DNA from: Arthrobacter sp. H35-D1
Lineage (GTDB): Bacteria; Actinomycetota; Actinomycetes; Actinomycetales; Micrococcaceae
Assembly (NCBI RefSeq): GCF_030063185.1
Contig: NZ_JASISP010000001.1
Coordinates: 508,534-572,533, forward strand
Reading direction: 5' to 3'
Length of the DNA stretch: 64,000 nucleotides
In this document: one piece after another, positions 7,826 through 16,923 of the stretch
Layout of the letters: each line of letters starts with the position of its first letter
Numbering within the stretch: the stretch's first letter is position 1
The notes under the pieces: generated by a model
Seen by the model: only the letters and a program-made list of their open reading frames with translations
Databases searched by the model: none
Told to the model about the DNA's origin: nothing
Translations under genes and position numbers: made by a program

Positions 7826-10800
7826 ATGTCGTTGCAACACGTAAAGGAACCGGCAAGGTCGCCGGCAAAACCCCCGAACAGGCAAAGGTTGGGCAAACGT
7901 GCCACGGCAGTTGCCGTCGCCGGGCTGCTTGCGGTGGGTACGCTGCCTGCGCTGGCATTGTCCCAAGCCGCAGTGGCCGATCCCGGAACACCCATTTCAG
8001 CCTCCAATATCAAACCGGAAATTGCTGTGGACGCCGACGGCACCACGCTGGGCGCCATCAGTTCCTACAGCCAGGAAGGCAATGTGGTCACCTTGGTTCC
8101 GGCCACGGGAGCCATTCGGGCAACTTTCCTTGATGACGGGAACTTCCGGTTGGAAGCCACCCCAACGGGAGAATTCAAGGACCCGGCGAACACGCCGGCG
8201 TCACCGGCGGATGTGCAACGCTCCGCGAACATTGTGGTGGGCGAAGACGACTTTCAGGCAGGCGCGGTCACTGTGACCGAGGCAGGCGCTGTCGTCACGA
8301 TGGCCACGGCCAAGGTCAAGCTCGAGGTCAACAAGTCCTCGGGAGCCTTTACGCTGAAGCGCGCCGACGGTTCCGTCGTGTGGCAGGAGTCCCAGGCACT
8401 GACCTTTGGCGCCAACACCACAACCCAGCACCTGACGCCCCTTGACGGCGAGGAGTTCCTCGGCGGCGGCATGCAGAACGGCCGAGTGGTGCACACCGGC
8501 TCGACGATCAATATTTCCAACAACTACAACTGGGCCGATGGTGGGCACCCCAATGCTGTTCCCTACTACATGACAAGTGCCGGTTACGGTGTCATGCGGA
8601 ATACTTTCGCACCCGGTTCCTATACCTTTACAGCCGATGAAACCACCACCCACAAAGAAAAGCGCTTTGACGCCTACTACTTTGTTGGAGACTACAAGGA
8701 GAACTTGGACGGCTACACGAAGCTGACAGGACGTCCGAACCTGCCTCCCGTGTACGGCTTGGAGTATGGCGACGCGGATTGCTACAACCGCTCCAACCCT
8801 GATTACTCCTCCTCCGGCTACACCAGCCCGTCAACACCCAAGGACGTCACTTTCGACGCGGTGACCACCGCCAAGGAATTCAAGGCGCATGACATGCCTG
8901 CGGGCTGGATGATCATCAACGACGGTTACGGTTGCGAGTACACCCCGGACCCTGTCGGTTATGACAAAGACGCCCCCTATGATCCCGACAATCCGGACAA
9001 GGGCCTCGGTGGGACAGTCAAGGCAATCAAGGCCGAGGCGAACCTCAAGACCGGCCTGTGGACCCAGCGCTCCCTGACCAACCAGGCAACGGAGGTCGGC
9101 GAGGACGGCATTGCCATGCGCAAGCTTGATGTTGCGTGGGTCGGAGAAGGCTACCGCCTGGCCCTCACAGGATGTGAATCTGCCAAGTCCGGCATCGAAG
9201 ACTACTCAACCGGCCGCGCCAACACGCTGATGGTCGAAGGTTGGGCCGGTTCCCAGCGCTGCGGCGTGCAATGGACGGGCGACCACTCCGGAAACCTGGA
9301 CCAGGCCCGCTGGGGAGTGCCTGCGCTGGCCGGTGCCACGAACTCGGGCCAAGCGTTCACCACGTCCGACGTGGACGGAATCTTTGGCGGCAGCACCGAA
9401 AGCTACGTCCGCGACTTGCAGTGGAAGGCTTTTGCCCCGGAACTGTACTCCATGAGCGGCTGGGCCCCCACGGACAAGCGGCCCTGGCTCTACGGCGATA
9501 CTGCCACCGAGATCAACCGCAAGTACCTGCAGATGCGCCAGGAACTTATGCCTTACATCTACTCGTTGGCTGTTGACGCCCACAACACAGGCGTGGGCAT
9601 GATGCGCAGCATGCCCTTGGAGTTCCCCGCGGACGAGCTTTCCTACACCAAGGAAGCAGAGACGCAGTTCATGCTCGGCTCCGACTACTTGGTGGCACCG
9701 GTTTCCACGAACAGCGACGTGCGCAACGGTATTGTCCTGCCAACAGGCAGCCAGTGGGTGGACTACTGGACGGGCACCATCTACCAGGGCGGCCAAGTCA
9801 TCAACGGCTACGAAGCCCCGCTGGAAACGCTGCCCATGTTTGTCCGTGCCGGTTCAGTGGTTCCGCAGGGAGAACTTGCCCGCAACGCATCCTTGATCCC
9901 GGAAGACTCGGCAATCACCGTGGACGTGTACCCCTCCGGCAACTCGTCCTTCACCATGAACGAGGACGACAAAGTCACCCGGGAATACAAGAACGGCCAG
10001 TCAAGCACCCAGGAATTCAACGTCACAGCCCCTGCCAAGAACGGCGGCGACGTCGCAGTCACCATTGGCAAGCGCGACGGCGACTACGCCGGCAAGGCTG
10101 CCACCCGCCCGTACAAGCTGGAAGTCCACAGCGGATCACAGCCCACGGCCGTGACCGTGGGTGCCACCGAGCTGACGAAGCTTGCCGATGCTGAAGCGTT
10201 CAAGTCAGCCTCGACCGGTTGGTACTACGACGGCACTGATGCAGGTGGCACGGTACACGTGAAGGCAGGCGAAATCGCTTCCTCCGCGACGGCAACAGTG
10301 ACCTTGAAGGGCGCCTCCGCCGTTGGCGGAACCGACTCCGACGCAAAAGCGGCAGAAGTTGCCGTGAGCCTGGAAGACAGGGTGTTCCAAGGCCAGAAGA
10401 CCACAGCCTCGGCTTCCTTCAGCAACACCGGCAGCAACGCCAAGACCGACGTTGTCATCTCCCCCGAGCTCCCCGACGGCTGGACCGTCAGCAACGATCA
10501 GGGCGCAACAGTCGCTTCGGTGGCAGCAGGCGCCACGATCCAGGCCACCTTTGACCTTGTCCCAGGAGCCGGCGCAGCTGCCGGCATTCAAACCATCGGA
10601 GCAAAGGCAAGCTACAAGGACTCCAAGAACGCCGGCCAGGAAGTCTCCGGGGCGAACCAGATGTACGTTGCCTACGGTTCTTTGGCCGGGGCATTCAACA
10701 ACATCTCCGTCACAACGGCCGACGGTGCCTTTGCCGACAAGCTCGGTAATTTTGACGGCGGCAAGGCTTCCTTCAGCAGTGAGCAAATGAAGAAGGCCCC

Positions 10801-12853
10801 GGTCCCGGCCGGCGGCGTCACCCCCGGGTCAACTGTGAGCGTTGATGCCGGTCTGCCCACGGAGATCAACTACACCTGGCCCGAGGTTGGCCCGGACAAG
10901 AAGAACGCGGTTGTCTTGAACGGGCAAACCATTGCCCTGTCAGGACAGGGTACGGATTTGGCCGTCCTTGGATCGTCGAATAGCGGACAAGGGGCATCCC
11001 CGGAGTTCACCATCACCTACACCGACGGCACCGTGCAGAAGCAGTCCGTCTACTTCCCCAACTGGCTCCCGCAAGGGGACGTCCAGGGTGCCAAGGTTGC
11101 CATCAAGTCCATGGGGCGCAACAACCAAAACACGGAAGTCAACCCTGAATACACCGACTACGGCTACCAGATCTACTCGGGCACTTTGCGGCTGCTTCCC
11201 GCCAAGCAGCTGGCGTCGGTGACACTTCCGGTCGTCGACTCGGTCAAGCTCTTCGACTGGCAGGTAGTGGATTTCCCGCTGCCGGATGCGCCCAGCGCCG
11301 ACGCCTTTGTCTCAGACCTGGATTGGGTCTCGGCGAGCAACGGCTACGGCGTCATTGGCAAGGACGTGGCGAACAAGGATGCTGCGGATTCCCCCGACGT
11401 ACCGTTGACTGTCGTTGACAAGACAGGTGCTGACCCGGTTACCCGCGAATATGACAAGGGGTTGGGCGTTCATGCACCTTCCAATGTCAGCTACTACACG
11501 GGCGGGCAGTGCAGCCGCTTCACCAGCGACATCGGCTTGGAAGGCGACTTTGCCGGCAAGATCATCTTCACCGTTGTTGGCGACGGCAAGCAGCTTTACC
11601 AGAGCCGGACGTTTGTCTCCGGCTTCGCCCCTGAAGAAGTGGATGTCGACCTGAGCGGCGTTTCCTATCTGGAGCTGCATGTGGACCCGATCTCGGAAGG
11701 TGCCATCGGTGGTGCCCACGGTGTTTGGGGCAATGCCAAGGTCTCCTGCGAGGCGGATGCTCCGGCTGATGAGGCCGACCCCGTCACCACGGCAACCATC
11801 GACCCGACAGCTCCGGCTGATTCGGGCTGGTACACCACGGCTCCGAGCGTGTCCTTGAGCGCCACCGACAACGTCGGTGTTGCCAAGACCCAGTACAAGA
11901 TCGGTGCCGGCCCCTGGACGGAGTACACCGAAGCGGTCACCCTCCCTGAAGGAGAGAACGGCTTCACGTACCGCTCCAGCGACGACGCGGGCAACATCGA
12001 AGAAGACAAGTCCACGGCCGAGTTCAAGGTGGATACGCAGGTGCCCACCGTTTCAGCGGTTGTTGATGCTGATGCGCGCACCATTGCGGTGGAAGCTGCT
12101 GATTCGGGTTCCGGTGTTGCCACGGTGGAGTATTCCACTGATGGTGGAACCACGTGGCAGGCCTATACTGCTGCGATCGAGGCGGGGGACGACGGGGTGT
12201 CAGTTGCCTACCGTGCCACGGACAAGGCTGGTCTGATTGCGGCCTCAACGGTTGATGCCGTTATTGCTCCGGTGGAGACTACGGAGCCTGCTGTTCCGGG
12301 CTTGTCGGCGCCGGCTTCGGTGGTTGTTGGTGCTGAGTTCACCGTTGACGTCAAGGATCTGGTGGTGGGTGAGTCCTATGAGCTGTGGATTCATTCGGAT
12401 CCGGTCAAGCTGGCAACAGTGAAGGCAGGCGTGGATGGCACGGCCTCAGTGAAGGCCACCATTCCGGCAGCATTTGCCGCCGGTGCGCATGAGCTGACAT
12501 TGGAGCGTGAAGGCAGTGTTGTGGCCAGGACGGCGATTGTGGTCACGGCTGCAACGGTCGATCCGCCCGTCACCGAAACACCCGACCCGACCGAGACGCC
12601 CAAGCCGACGGAAACGGCCAAACCGAGCGACCCGGCCAAGCCGAGTGACTCGGCCGGCAACAACGGCAACAACGGAAGCAATAACAGCGGCGGCAACAAT
12701 GCTGGCAGCAACAACGCTGACGGCAACAATGCCGACCAGAACGGCGACCTGGCCAGCACCGGTGCCAAGGTCCTGCTTCCGGCAGGGATCGCCTTGCTGC
12801 TGGTGCTGGGAGGTGGCGTGGCGCTGGTCGTCACCCGCCGGCGTCGTGCATAG
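7826..12853 (+). CDS. Cell-wall-anchored multidomain GH31 glycosidase
   Basis: This is a 1675-residue surface enzyme. Domains in order: signal peptide (~1-50); GH31 N-terminal and catalytic domains (~60-720); a NEW3-type domain (~850-930); an NPCBM-type carbohydrate-binding domain (~1155-1310); an Ig-like/OmpL47-type repeat pair (~1315-1490); a further Ig-like domain; a Pro/Thr then Asn/Gly-rich wall spacer; and a LASTG sorting motif (1642-1646) followed by a hydrophobic helix and RRRRA. The likely nucleophile is Asp435 (RKLDVAWVG) and the acid/base Asp486 (WTGDHSGN). GH31 enzymes hydrolyse or transfer alpha-glycosidic linkages. The domain order recalls large anchored GH31 enzymes acting on host or polymer glycans, but specificity cannot be read here. 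LAxTG suggests a class E sortase, which is not in the window. Confidence 0.88.
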   Translation: MSLQHVKEPARSPAKPPNRQRLGKRATAVAVAGLLAVGTLPALALSQAAVADPGTPISASNIKPEIAVDADGTTLGAISSYSQEGNVVTLVPATGAIRATFLDDGNFRLEATPTGEFKDPANTPASPADVQRSANIVVGEDDFQAGAVTVTEAGAVVTMATAKVKLEVNKSSGAFTLKRADGSVVWQESQALTFGANTTTQHLTPLDGEEFLGGGMQNGRVVHTGSTINISNNYNWADGGHPNAVPYYMTSAGYGVMRNTFAPGSYTFTADETTTHKEKRFDAYYFVGDYKENLDGYTKLTGRPNLPPVYGLEYGDADCYNRSNPDYSSSGYTSPSTPKDVTFDAVTTAKEFKAHDMPAGWMIINDGYGCEYTPDPVGYDKDAPYDPDNPDKGLGGTVKAIKAEANLKTGLWTQRSLTNQATEVGEDGIAMRKLDVAWVGEGYRLALTGCESAKSGIEDYSTGRANTLMVEGWAGSQRCGVQWTGDHSGNLDQARWGVPALAGATNSGQAFTTSDVDGIFGGSTESYVRDLQWKAFAPELYSMSGWAPTDKRPWLYGDTATEINRKYLQMRQELMPYIYSLAVDAHNTGVGMMRSMPLEFPADELSYTKEAETQFMLGSDYLVAPVSTNSDVRNGIVLPTGSQWVDYWTGTIYQGGQVINGYEAPLETLPMFVRAGSVVPQGELARNASLIPEDSAITVDVYPSGNSSFTMNEDDKVTREYKNGQSSTQEFNVTAPAKNGGDVAVTIGKRDGDYAGKAATRPYKLEVHSGSQPTAVTVGATELTKLADAEAFKSASTGWYYDGTDAGGTVHVKAGEIASSATATVTLKGASAVGGTDSDAKAAEVAVSLEDRVFQGQKTTASASFSNTGSNAKTDVVISPELPDGWTVSNDQGATVASVAAGATIQATFDLVPGAGAAAGIQTIGAKASYKDSKNAGQEVSGANQMYVAYGSLAGAFNNISVTTADGAFADKLGNFDGGKASFSSEQMKKAPVPAGGVTPGSTVSVDAGLPTEINYTWPEVGPDKKNAVVLNGQTIALSGQGTDLAVLGSSNSGQGASPEFTITYTDGTVQKQSVYFPNWLPQGDVQGAKVAIKSMGRNNQNTEVNPEYTDYGYQIYSGTLRLLPAKQLASVTLPVVDSVKLFDWQVVDFPLPDAPSADAFVSDLDWVSASNGYGVIGKDVANKDAADSPDVPLTVVDKTGADPVTREYDKGLGVHAPSNVSYYTGGQCSRFTSDIGLEGDFAGKIIFTVVGDGKQLYQSRTFVSGFAPEEVDVDLSGVSYLELHVDPISEGAIGGAHGVWGNAKVSCEADAPADEADPVTTATIDPTAPADSGWYTTAPSVSLSATDNVGVAKTQYKIGAGPWTEYTEAVTLPEGENGFTYRSSDDAGNIEEDKSTAEFKVDTQVPTVSAVVDADARTIAVEAADSGSGVATVEYSTDGGTTWQAYTAAIEAGDDGVSVAYRATDKAGLIAASTVDAVIAPVETTEPAVPGLSAPASVVVGAEFTVDVKDLVVGESYELWIHSDPVKLATVKAGVDGTASVKATIPAAFAAGAHELTLEREGSVVARTAIVVTAATVDPPVTETPDPTETPKPTETAKPSDPAKPSDSAGNNGNNGSNNSGGNNAGSNNADGNNADQNGDLASTGAKVLLPAGIALLLVLGGGVALVVTRRRRA

Positions 12854-12880
12854 GAAAGCAGTGTAAACAAGGCCATGAAA

Positions 12881-12919
12881 ACGAGGGCCCCTTCCTTGAG
12901 CAGCGGAAGGGGCCCTCGT
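12881..12919. terminator. Rho-independent-type hairpin after the GH31 gene
   Basis: A perfect 15-bp GC-rich inverted repeat (12881-12895 with 12905-12919) surrounds a 9-nt loop, 27 bp after the GH31 stop. The T-run is poor, as is common in high-GC actinobacteria. It also faces the decayed minus-strand gene to the right. Confidence 0.75.
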
Positions 12920-12939
12920 CGGTCCAGAGGGGGCTGTGC

Positions 12940-13255
12940 AGTAGGCGAAAGCAACCGCCATGCCATGCACCAAGTCCCGCCACACCTGGGATCGGCGAGG
13001 CTCTTGAACATGCCGAAAATTGTATGTTTAGGCGCGGGCAGGTAATACACCGGAGGGATGGCCCCGGCCCAGCAGCGCACAGCCCTGTTGACGTTGGCAA
13101 AGAACCTGCGGTTGACATGGTCGCCCTCAAAACCGGCAGGCGCACCCAAAAAACGATGGTGGAGATTCCCGGCGTGAACAACACAACCAAGGCGACAAAA
13201 GAAGCCAGGGCCGTGAAGAAGCCGGGCAGGATGTAGGCCAGGTCAGCTCCGGCCT
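12940..13255 (-). pseudogene. Frameshifted remnant of a sensor-domain (PF13796-like) membrane protein
   Basis: No intact frame exists, but three minus-strand frames read in turn give one recognisable protein. The first (from about 13255) reads DLAYILPGFF...LVVLF then ISTIVFWVRLPVL. The second (~13120-12990) reads RRFFANVNRAV, then IPPVYYLPAPKHT and MFKSLADPR. The third (~12985-12945) reads MWRDLVHGMAVAF. This order matches the N-terminal four-helix putative sensor domain found in actinobacterial histidine kinases: paired membrane helices, a Pro-rich linker, then a DPRTWRDL-type segment. At least two frameshifts and loss of the kinase half mean it is a remnant. Family assignment is from memory of the domain. 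Confidence 0.6.
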
Positions 13256-13467
13256 GCCTCTATGTGACACGTCGGAAATTGGACCAGGAGTATGCGGGAC
13301 GGACAATTTCGGAAGTGAACATGCTTCAACCCTTGCCGCCGAGGGGTGCTGGAACCATCATTCCAGCAGGCCGGCTCCAGGTGGGGTTTTCCCCATCCTG
13401 CCCCGGGTGCTGGGGCAAAGCCAGCGGTGCGGTGCGTGGCGGGTGCCAAGGATGGGAGAATTGCTGT

Positions 13468-15150
13468 GTGGGACATATTGACGTTGCAAACATTGACTAC
13501 TTTCTCTCCGACGGCCGGCAGTTGCTGAATGGGGTGAACTTCCGCGTCTCCGACGGCACCAAAACGGCCCTGATCGGCCCCAACGGGACCGGCAAGACCA
13601 CCCTGCTGCGCATCATCTGCCAGGACATCAAGGCTGACGAAGGCGCCGTGTCCCGTTCAGGGAGCATGGGCGTCATGCGCCAGTTCGTGGGCCAGGTCCG
13701 CGATGAAAGCAGCGTTCGCGACCTACTGCTCTCCGTCGCCTCGGCGAACATCGCCACGGCGGGCAAGGCTGTGGACGACGCCGAACTGGCCATGGTGGAG
13801 CGAGACGACGAACCCAGCCAAATGGCCTACGCCCAAGCCATTGCCGACTGGGGCGACGTGGGCGGCTACGAGATGGAAACCACCTGGGACGAGGTGACCA
13901 TGGCAGCCATGGGCCTGGATTTCTACACTGCCCAGTACCGCAAGGCAGCCTCCCTCAGTGGGGGCGAGCAAAAGCGTTTGGTCCTTGAGGCCCTGTTTGC
14001 CGGTCCCGACGAGGTGCTGCTGCTCGATGAGCCGGACAACTACCTTGACGTGCCGGGAAAGCGCTGGCTTGAAGCCAAGATGGCCGAGTCGAACAAATCT
14101 GTGCTGTTTGTCAGCCACGACCGCGAGTTGCTGGCCAACGCCGCGGACAGAATCGTCACTCTTGAACCGGGCATCAACGGTGCCTCGAGCTGGACGCACG
14201 GTGGCGGCTTCGAGTCCTATGTAAAGGCCCGCGAGGACCGCAATGCCCGTTTCGAGGAGCTGCGGAAGCGCTGGGACGAGGAGCACGTCAAGCTCAAGGA
14301 ACTCGTCAACATGTACAAGAACAAGGCGGCGTTCCGCTCCGACATGGCCAACCGGTACCAAGCGGCCCAGTCGAGACTGGCGCAATTTTTGGAACAAGGC
14401 CCACCGGAGGCCCTGCCCATCGAGCAGAATGTCAAAATGCGTTTGAAGGGCGGCCGCACTGCGAAGCGGGCAGTCATCGCCACCAAACTTGAGTTGACGG
14501 GGCTGATGAAACCCTTCAGCACCGAGGTGTGGTTTGGTGACAGGGTTGGGGTCCTGGGTTCCAACGGCTCCGGAAAGTCACACTTCCTGCGCCTCTTGGC
14601 GGCAGGCGGCTCGGACCCGGACAAGGAACACGAGCCGGTGTCAGACGTCCAAATCGCCCCTGTGCCGCACGAGGGATCAGTGAAACTTGGTGCCCGCATC
14701 CGCCCGGGCTTCTTTGCCCAGACCCACGCCCGGCCGGACCTGTTGACCCGGACTTTGCTTGATATTCTGCACCGCGGCGACGAGCACCGTTCCGGGCTGG
14801 GCCGTGAAGCTGCCGCCGGTGCTTTGGACCGCTACGGCCTGGCGTCCAGCTCGGAACAAAAATATGATTCCCTCTCAGGCGGACAGCAGGCGCGGTTCCA
14901 GATTCTGCTGCTGGAACTTTCCGGAGCCACGCTGCTGCTGCTGGACGAGCCGACCGACAACCTGGACCTGCACTCGGCCGAGGCGCTGGAAAAGGCCATT
15001 GATTCCTTCGAAGGAACCGTCCTGGCCGTGACCCATGACCGTTGGTTTGCCCGCTCCTTTGACCGCTTCCTGGTCTTTGGCTCCGATGGCAAGGTCTACG
15101 AATCCGACGAGCCAGTGTGGGATGAAAAGCGGGTCGAGCGTGCCCGGTAG
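13468..15150 (+). CDS. ABC-F family ATPase
   Basis: This is a 560-residue soluble protein with two nucleotide-binding domains and no membrane segment. Domain 1 has Walker A GPNGTGKTTLL, signature LSGGEQKRL and Walker B LLLDEPDNYLD. Domain 2 has GSNGSGKSHFL, LSGGQQARF and LLLLDEPTDNLD. The linker is charged and helical (residues ~245-300), as in ABC-F proteins that act on the ribosome in translation control or antibiotic protection. The start is the GTG at 13468, reading MGHIDVANIDYFL, with GGGAGA about 7 nt upstream. The frame is open 204 bp further up, but that part overlaps a pseudogene and is not family-like. Which antibiotic or signal it answers to cannot be told. Confidence 0.9.
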   Translation: MGHIDVANIDYFLSDGRQLLNGVNFRVSDGTKTALIGPNGTGKTTLLRIICQDIKADEGAVSRSGSMGVMRQFVGQVRDESSVRDLLLSVASANIATAGKAVDDAELAMVERDDEPSQMAYAQAIADWGDVGGYEMETTWDEVTMAAMGLDFYTAQYRKAASLSGGEQKRLVLEALFAGPDEVLLLDEPDNYLDVPGKRWLEAKMAESNKSVLFVSHDRELLANAADRIVTLEPGINGASSWTHGGGFESYVKAREDRNARFEELRKRWDEEHVKLKELVNMYKNKAAFRSDMANRYQAAQSRLAQFLEQGPPEALPIEQNVKMRLKGGRTAKRAVIATKLELTGLMKPFSTEVWFGDRVGVLGSNGSGKSHFLRLLAAGGSDPDKEHEPVSDVQIAPVPHEGSVKLGARIRPGFFAQTHARPDLLTRTLLDILHRGDEHRSGLGREAAAGALDRYGLASSSEQKYDSLSGGQQARFQILLLELSGATLLLLDEPTDNLDLHSAEALEKAIDSFEGTVLAVTHDRWFARSFDRFLVFGSDGKVYESDEPVWDEKRVERAR

Positions 15151-15239
15151 CCGTTTGGGCACGGGCCGTTTCGGCACCGTCTTTTTAAGCACGGGCCGCG
15201 GCCCCGTCTACCTCGCGAACCCGGCCACTCGGCAGTTCG

Positions 15240-16043
15240 CTACCTGAGGGTGGTCCTGCCTTTGACCTTCGCAATGACGGCCAGGACGGCCACGGTCACG
15301 GCAATCAGGACCAGGGTGTTGGCGGACGCGTCGAACAAGGCGCCACGGTCCGTCAGCGTGAAGATCGTCACCGGCAAGGTGCGCCAACTGGCCGGGTACA
15401 CCATGACGGTGGCTCCCAACTCGCCCATGCACAAGGCCAAGGCCAGGCCCGTCGCCGCCACGATGGCCGGCAGCAGCAGGGGCAGGCGGATGGTGAGCAG
15501 AACCCGAAGCCGCGAGGCCCCCAAACTTGCCGCGGCCAAGGGGATCAGCGGATCTGCGCCACGCGCGGCGGCCGACACCGTGCTGTAGGAAAACGCCAGA
15601 ACCAGCAGCGTTTGTGCCAAAATCACGATGCTGACAGTGCCGTTGAGCAACAGCGGCGGCTTGCTAAATGCCGTCAGCAACCCCAGGCCGACGACGACGG
15701 AGGGCACTGCCGCCGGAAGGTGAAACACGGCGTCGCTCACCTTGGAAACGGTAGAGCTCGCTGGCGCGGACGCCGCGCACAAGGCCGCCCACGTGCCCAG
15801 GAAAACTGCCAAAAGGCTGGCAAAAAGTGCCGTTTGCAGGCTGACAATCAAGGCCGAAAGGTTGTCCGCAGCCAGGGCTCCGCCCAAGTGGCCGAGGGTG
15901 GGGTTGGAAGGCAGGACACCGTTCCAGCTCCCGGCAAAGGCTGCCATGAACGTGACCAACAACGGGGCGCCCACCAACAGCAGCAAGGCCACGGCCAGAA
16001 AGCCCCAGACGGTGAGCCGGGTGGATTTAGCGTGCAGCAGCAT
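15240..16043 (-). CDS. phnV: ABC transporter permease (second subunit) of the AEP uptake system
   Basis: This is a 267-residue inner-membrane permease with about six helices. The EAA loop region reads AAASLGASRLRVLLTIRLPLL, typical of MalG/CysW/PotC-type importer permeases. Its start overlaps the end of the first permease gene by 17 bp, so the two are translationally coupled. It is the last gene of the minus-strand cluster that begins with the FAD oxidoreductase. The length fits PhnV of Salmonella-type 2-aminoethylphosphonate importers (about 265 residues). The symbol depends on the operon context more than on any unique motif, and a spermidine or iron permease could look similar. Confidence 0.75.
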   Translation of the reverse strand: MLLHAKSTRLTVWGFLAVALLLLVGAPLLVTFMAAFAGSWNGVLPSNPTLGHLGGALAADNLSALIVSLQTALFASLLAVFLGTWAALCAASAPASSTVSKVSDAVFHLPAAVPSVVVGLGLLTAFSKPPLLLNGTVSIVILAQTLLVLAFSYSTVSAAARGADPLIPLAAASLGASRLRVLLTIRLPLLLPAIVAATGLALALCMGELGATVMVYPASWRTLPVTIFTLTDRGALFDASANTLVLIAVTVAVLAVIAKVKGRTTLR

Positions 16044-16923
16044 GGTGGGCTCCGGAAAGTTTCTTGGTGATCCAGCGGTAGAGGCAATATACGCACAGCG
16101 ACAGGGCCACCTGAAGGCAGGCGATGACGGCGGCTGAGGGGATGTCAAAGGTGACGATGCTGCGCGTGTAGATCAGCATGGGCAGTGTCATGACGTTTTT
16201 GGCGCCGGTGAAAAGGATGATGCCAAACTCGTTCATGGTCAGCAGGAATGTCAGCCCGGTGGCCGCAGCCAACGCCGGCACGGCGGCGGGCAGGATGACT
16301 GTGCGGACAATCGCCCAGGGACTGCTGCCCAGGCTTCCGGCGACATCGATGAGTTCGCGCGGAACCTGGGAAAAGACGGCCAACAAGGGCCGGACCACGA
16401 ACGGCGTGTAAAACGCGATCTCCGCCAGCACCACGCCCGGGACGTCATTGACAAAGTTCAGCGGCGGCACGCCGGGGGCCACCGACTCCATGACCGAGTT
16501 CACCACGCCCGTGCGTCCGTACAGGATGCTAAAAGCCAACGGGATCAAAAAGGAGGGGAATGAGACCACGGTTTCGATGAGCCGGGTGATGAACCCTGCA
16601 CCACGAAATGGCACGAAGGAGAGCGCCAAGGCAATGAAGGTGCCTAGGACCAGTGCGCCCAGGGTCGAGATGGCCGCGATTTTGACCGTGCTGACGATGG
16701 CCGTCTGCACGGCGGAGGAGGCGAGCTCGTAGCGCCAGTTTTCCAGCCCCACTGGCGCCCCGGACTTGTCCAGGAAGGACTGCGCACCGATCTGCACCAG
16801 CGGGTAGACAAAGAACGCAGCTACGAAAAGCAAGGGAACGGCCAGCCACAACCAGGCCCGCCAAGCGGCGGCAGCCCGCACGGGGGGTGACGGGGCCGGC
16901 TTGTCAAGAACTGCGGCGCTCAC
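16027..16923 (-). CDS. phnU: ABC transporter permease (first subunit) of the AEP uptake system
   Basis: This is a 298-residue permease with about six membrane helices. Its coupling loop reads DVAGSLGSSPWAIVRTVILP. The start is a GTG at 16923 that overlaps the stop of the ATPase gene (GTGA), giving translational coupling. The frame extends upstream into the ATPase gene, but that extension is not family-like. The size and position between the ATPase and the second permease match PhnU of the 2-aminoethylphosphonate importer. It forms the membrane channel with the 267-residue partner. Confidence 0.77.
   Translation of the reverse strand: MSAAVLDKPAPSPPVRAAAAWRAWLWLAVPLLFVAAFFVYPLVQIGAQSFLDKSGAPVGLENWRYELASSAVQTAIVSTVKIAAISTLGALVLGTFIALALSFVPFRGAGFITRLIETVVSFPSFLIPLAFSILYGRTGVVNSVMESVAPGVPPLNFVNDVPGVVLAEIAFYTPFVVRPLLAVFSQVPRELIDVAGSLGSSPWAIVRTVILPAAVPALAAATGLTFLLTMNEFGIILFTGAKNVMTLPMLIYTRSIVTFDIPSAAVIACLQVALSLCVYCLYRWITKKLSGAHHAAAR

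Noticed and set aside
15151-15239. Hairpin between the ABC-F gene and the permease operon
   Set aside because: GCACGGGCCG is repeated and a weak stem is possible, but pairing is imperfect and no T-run follows, so a terminator is not claimed.
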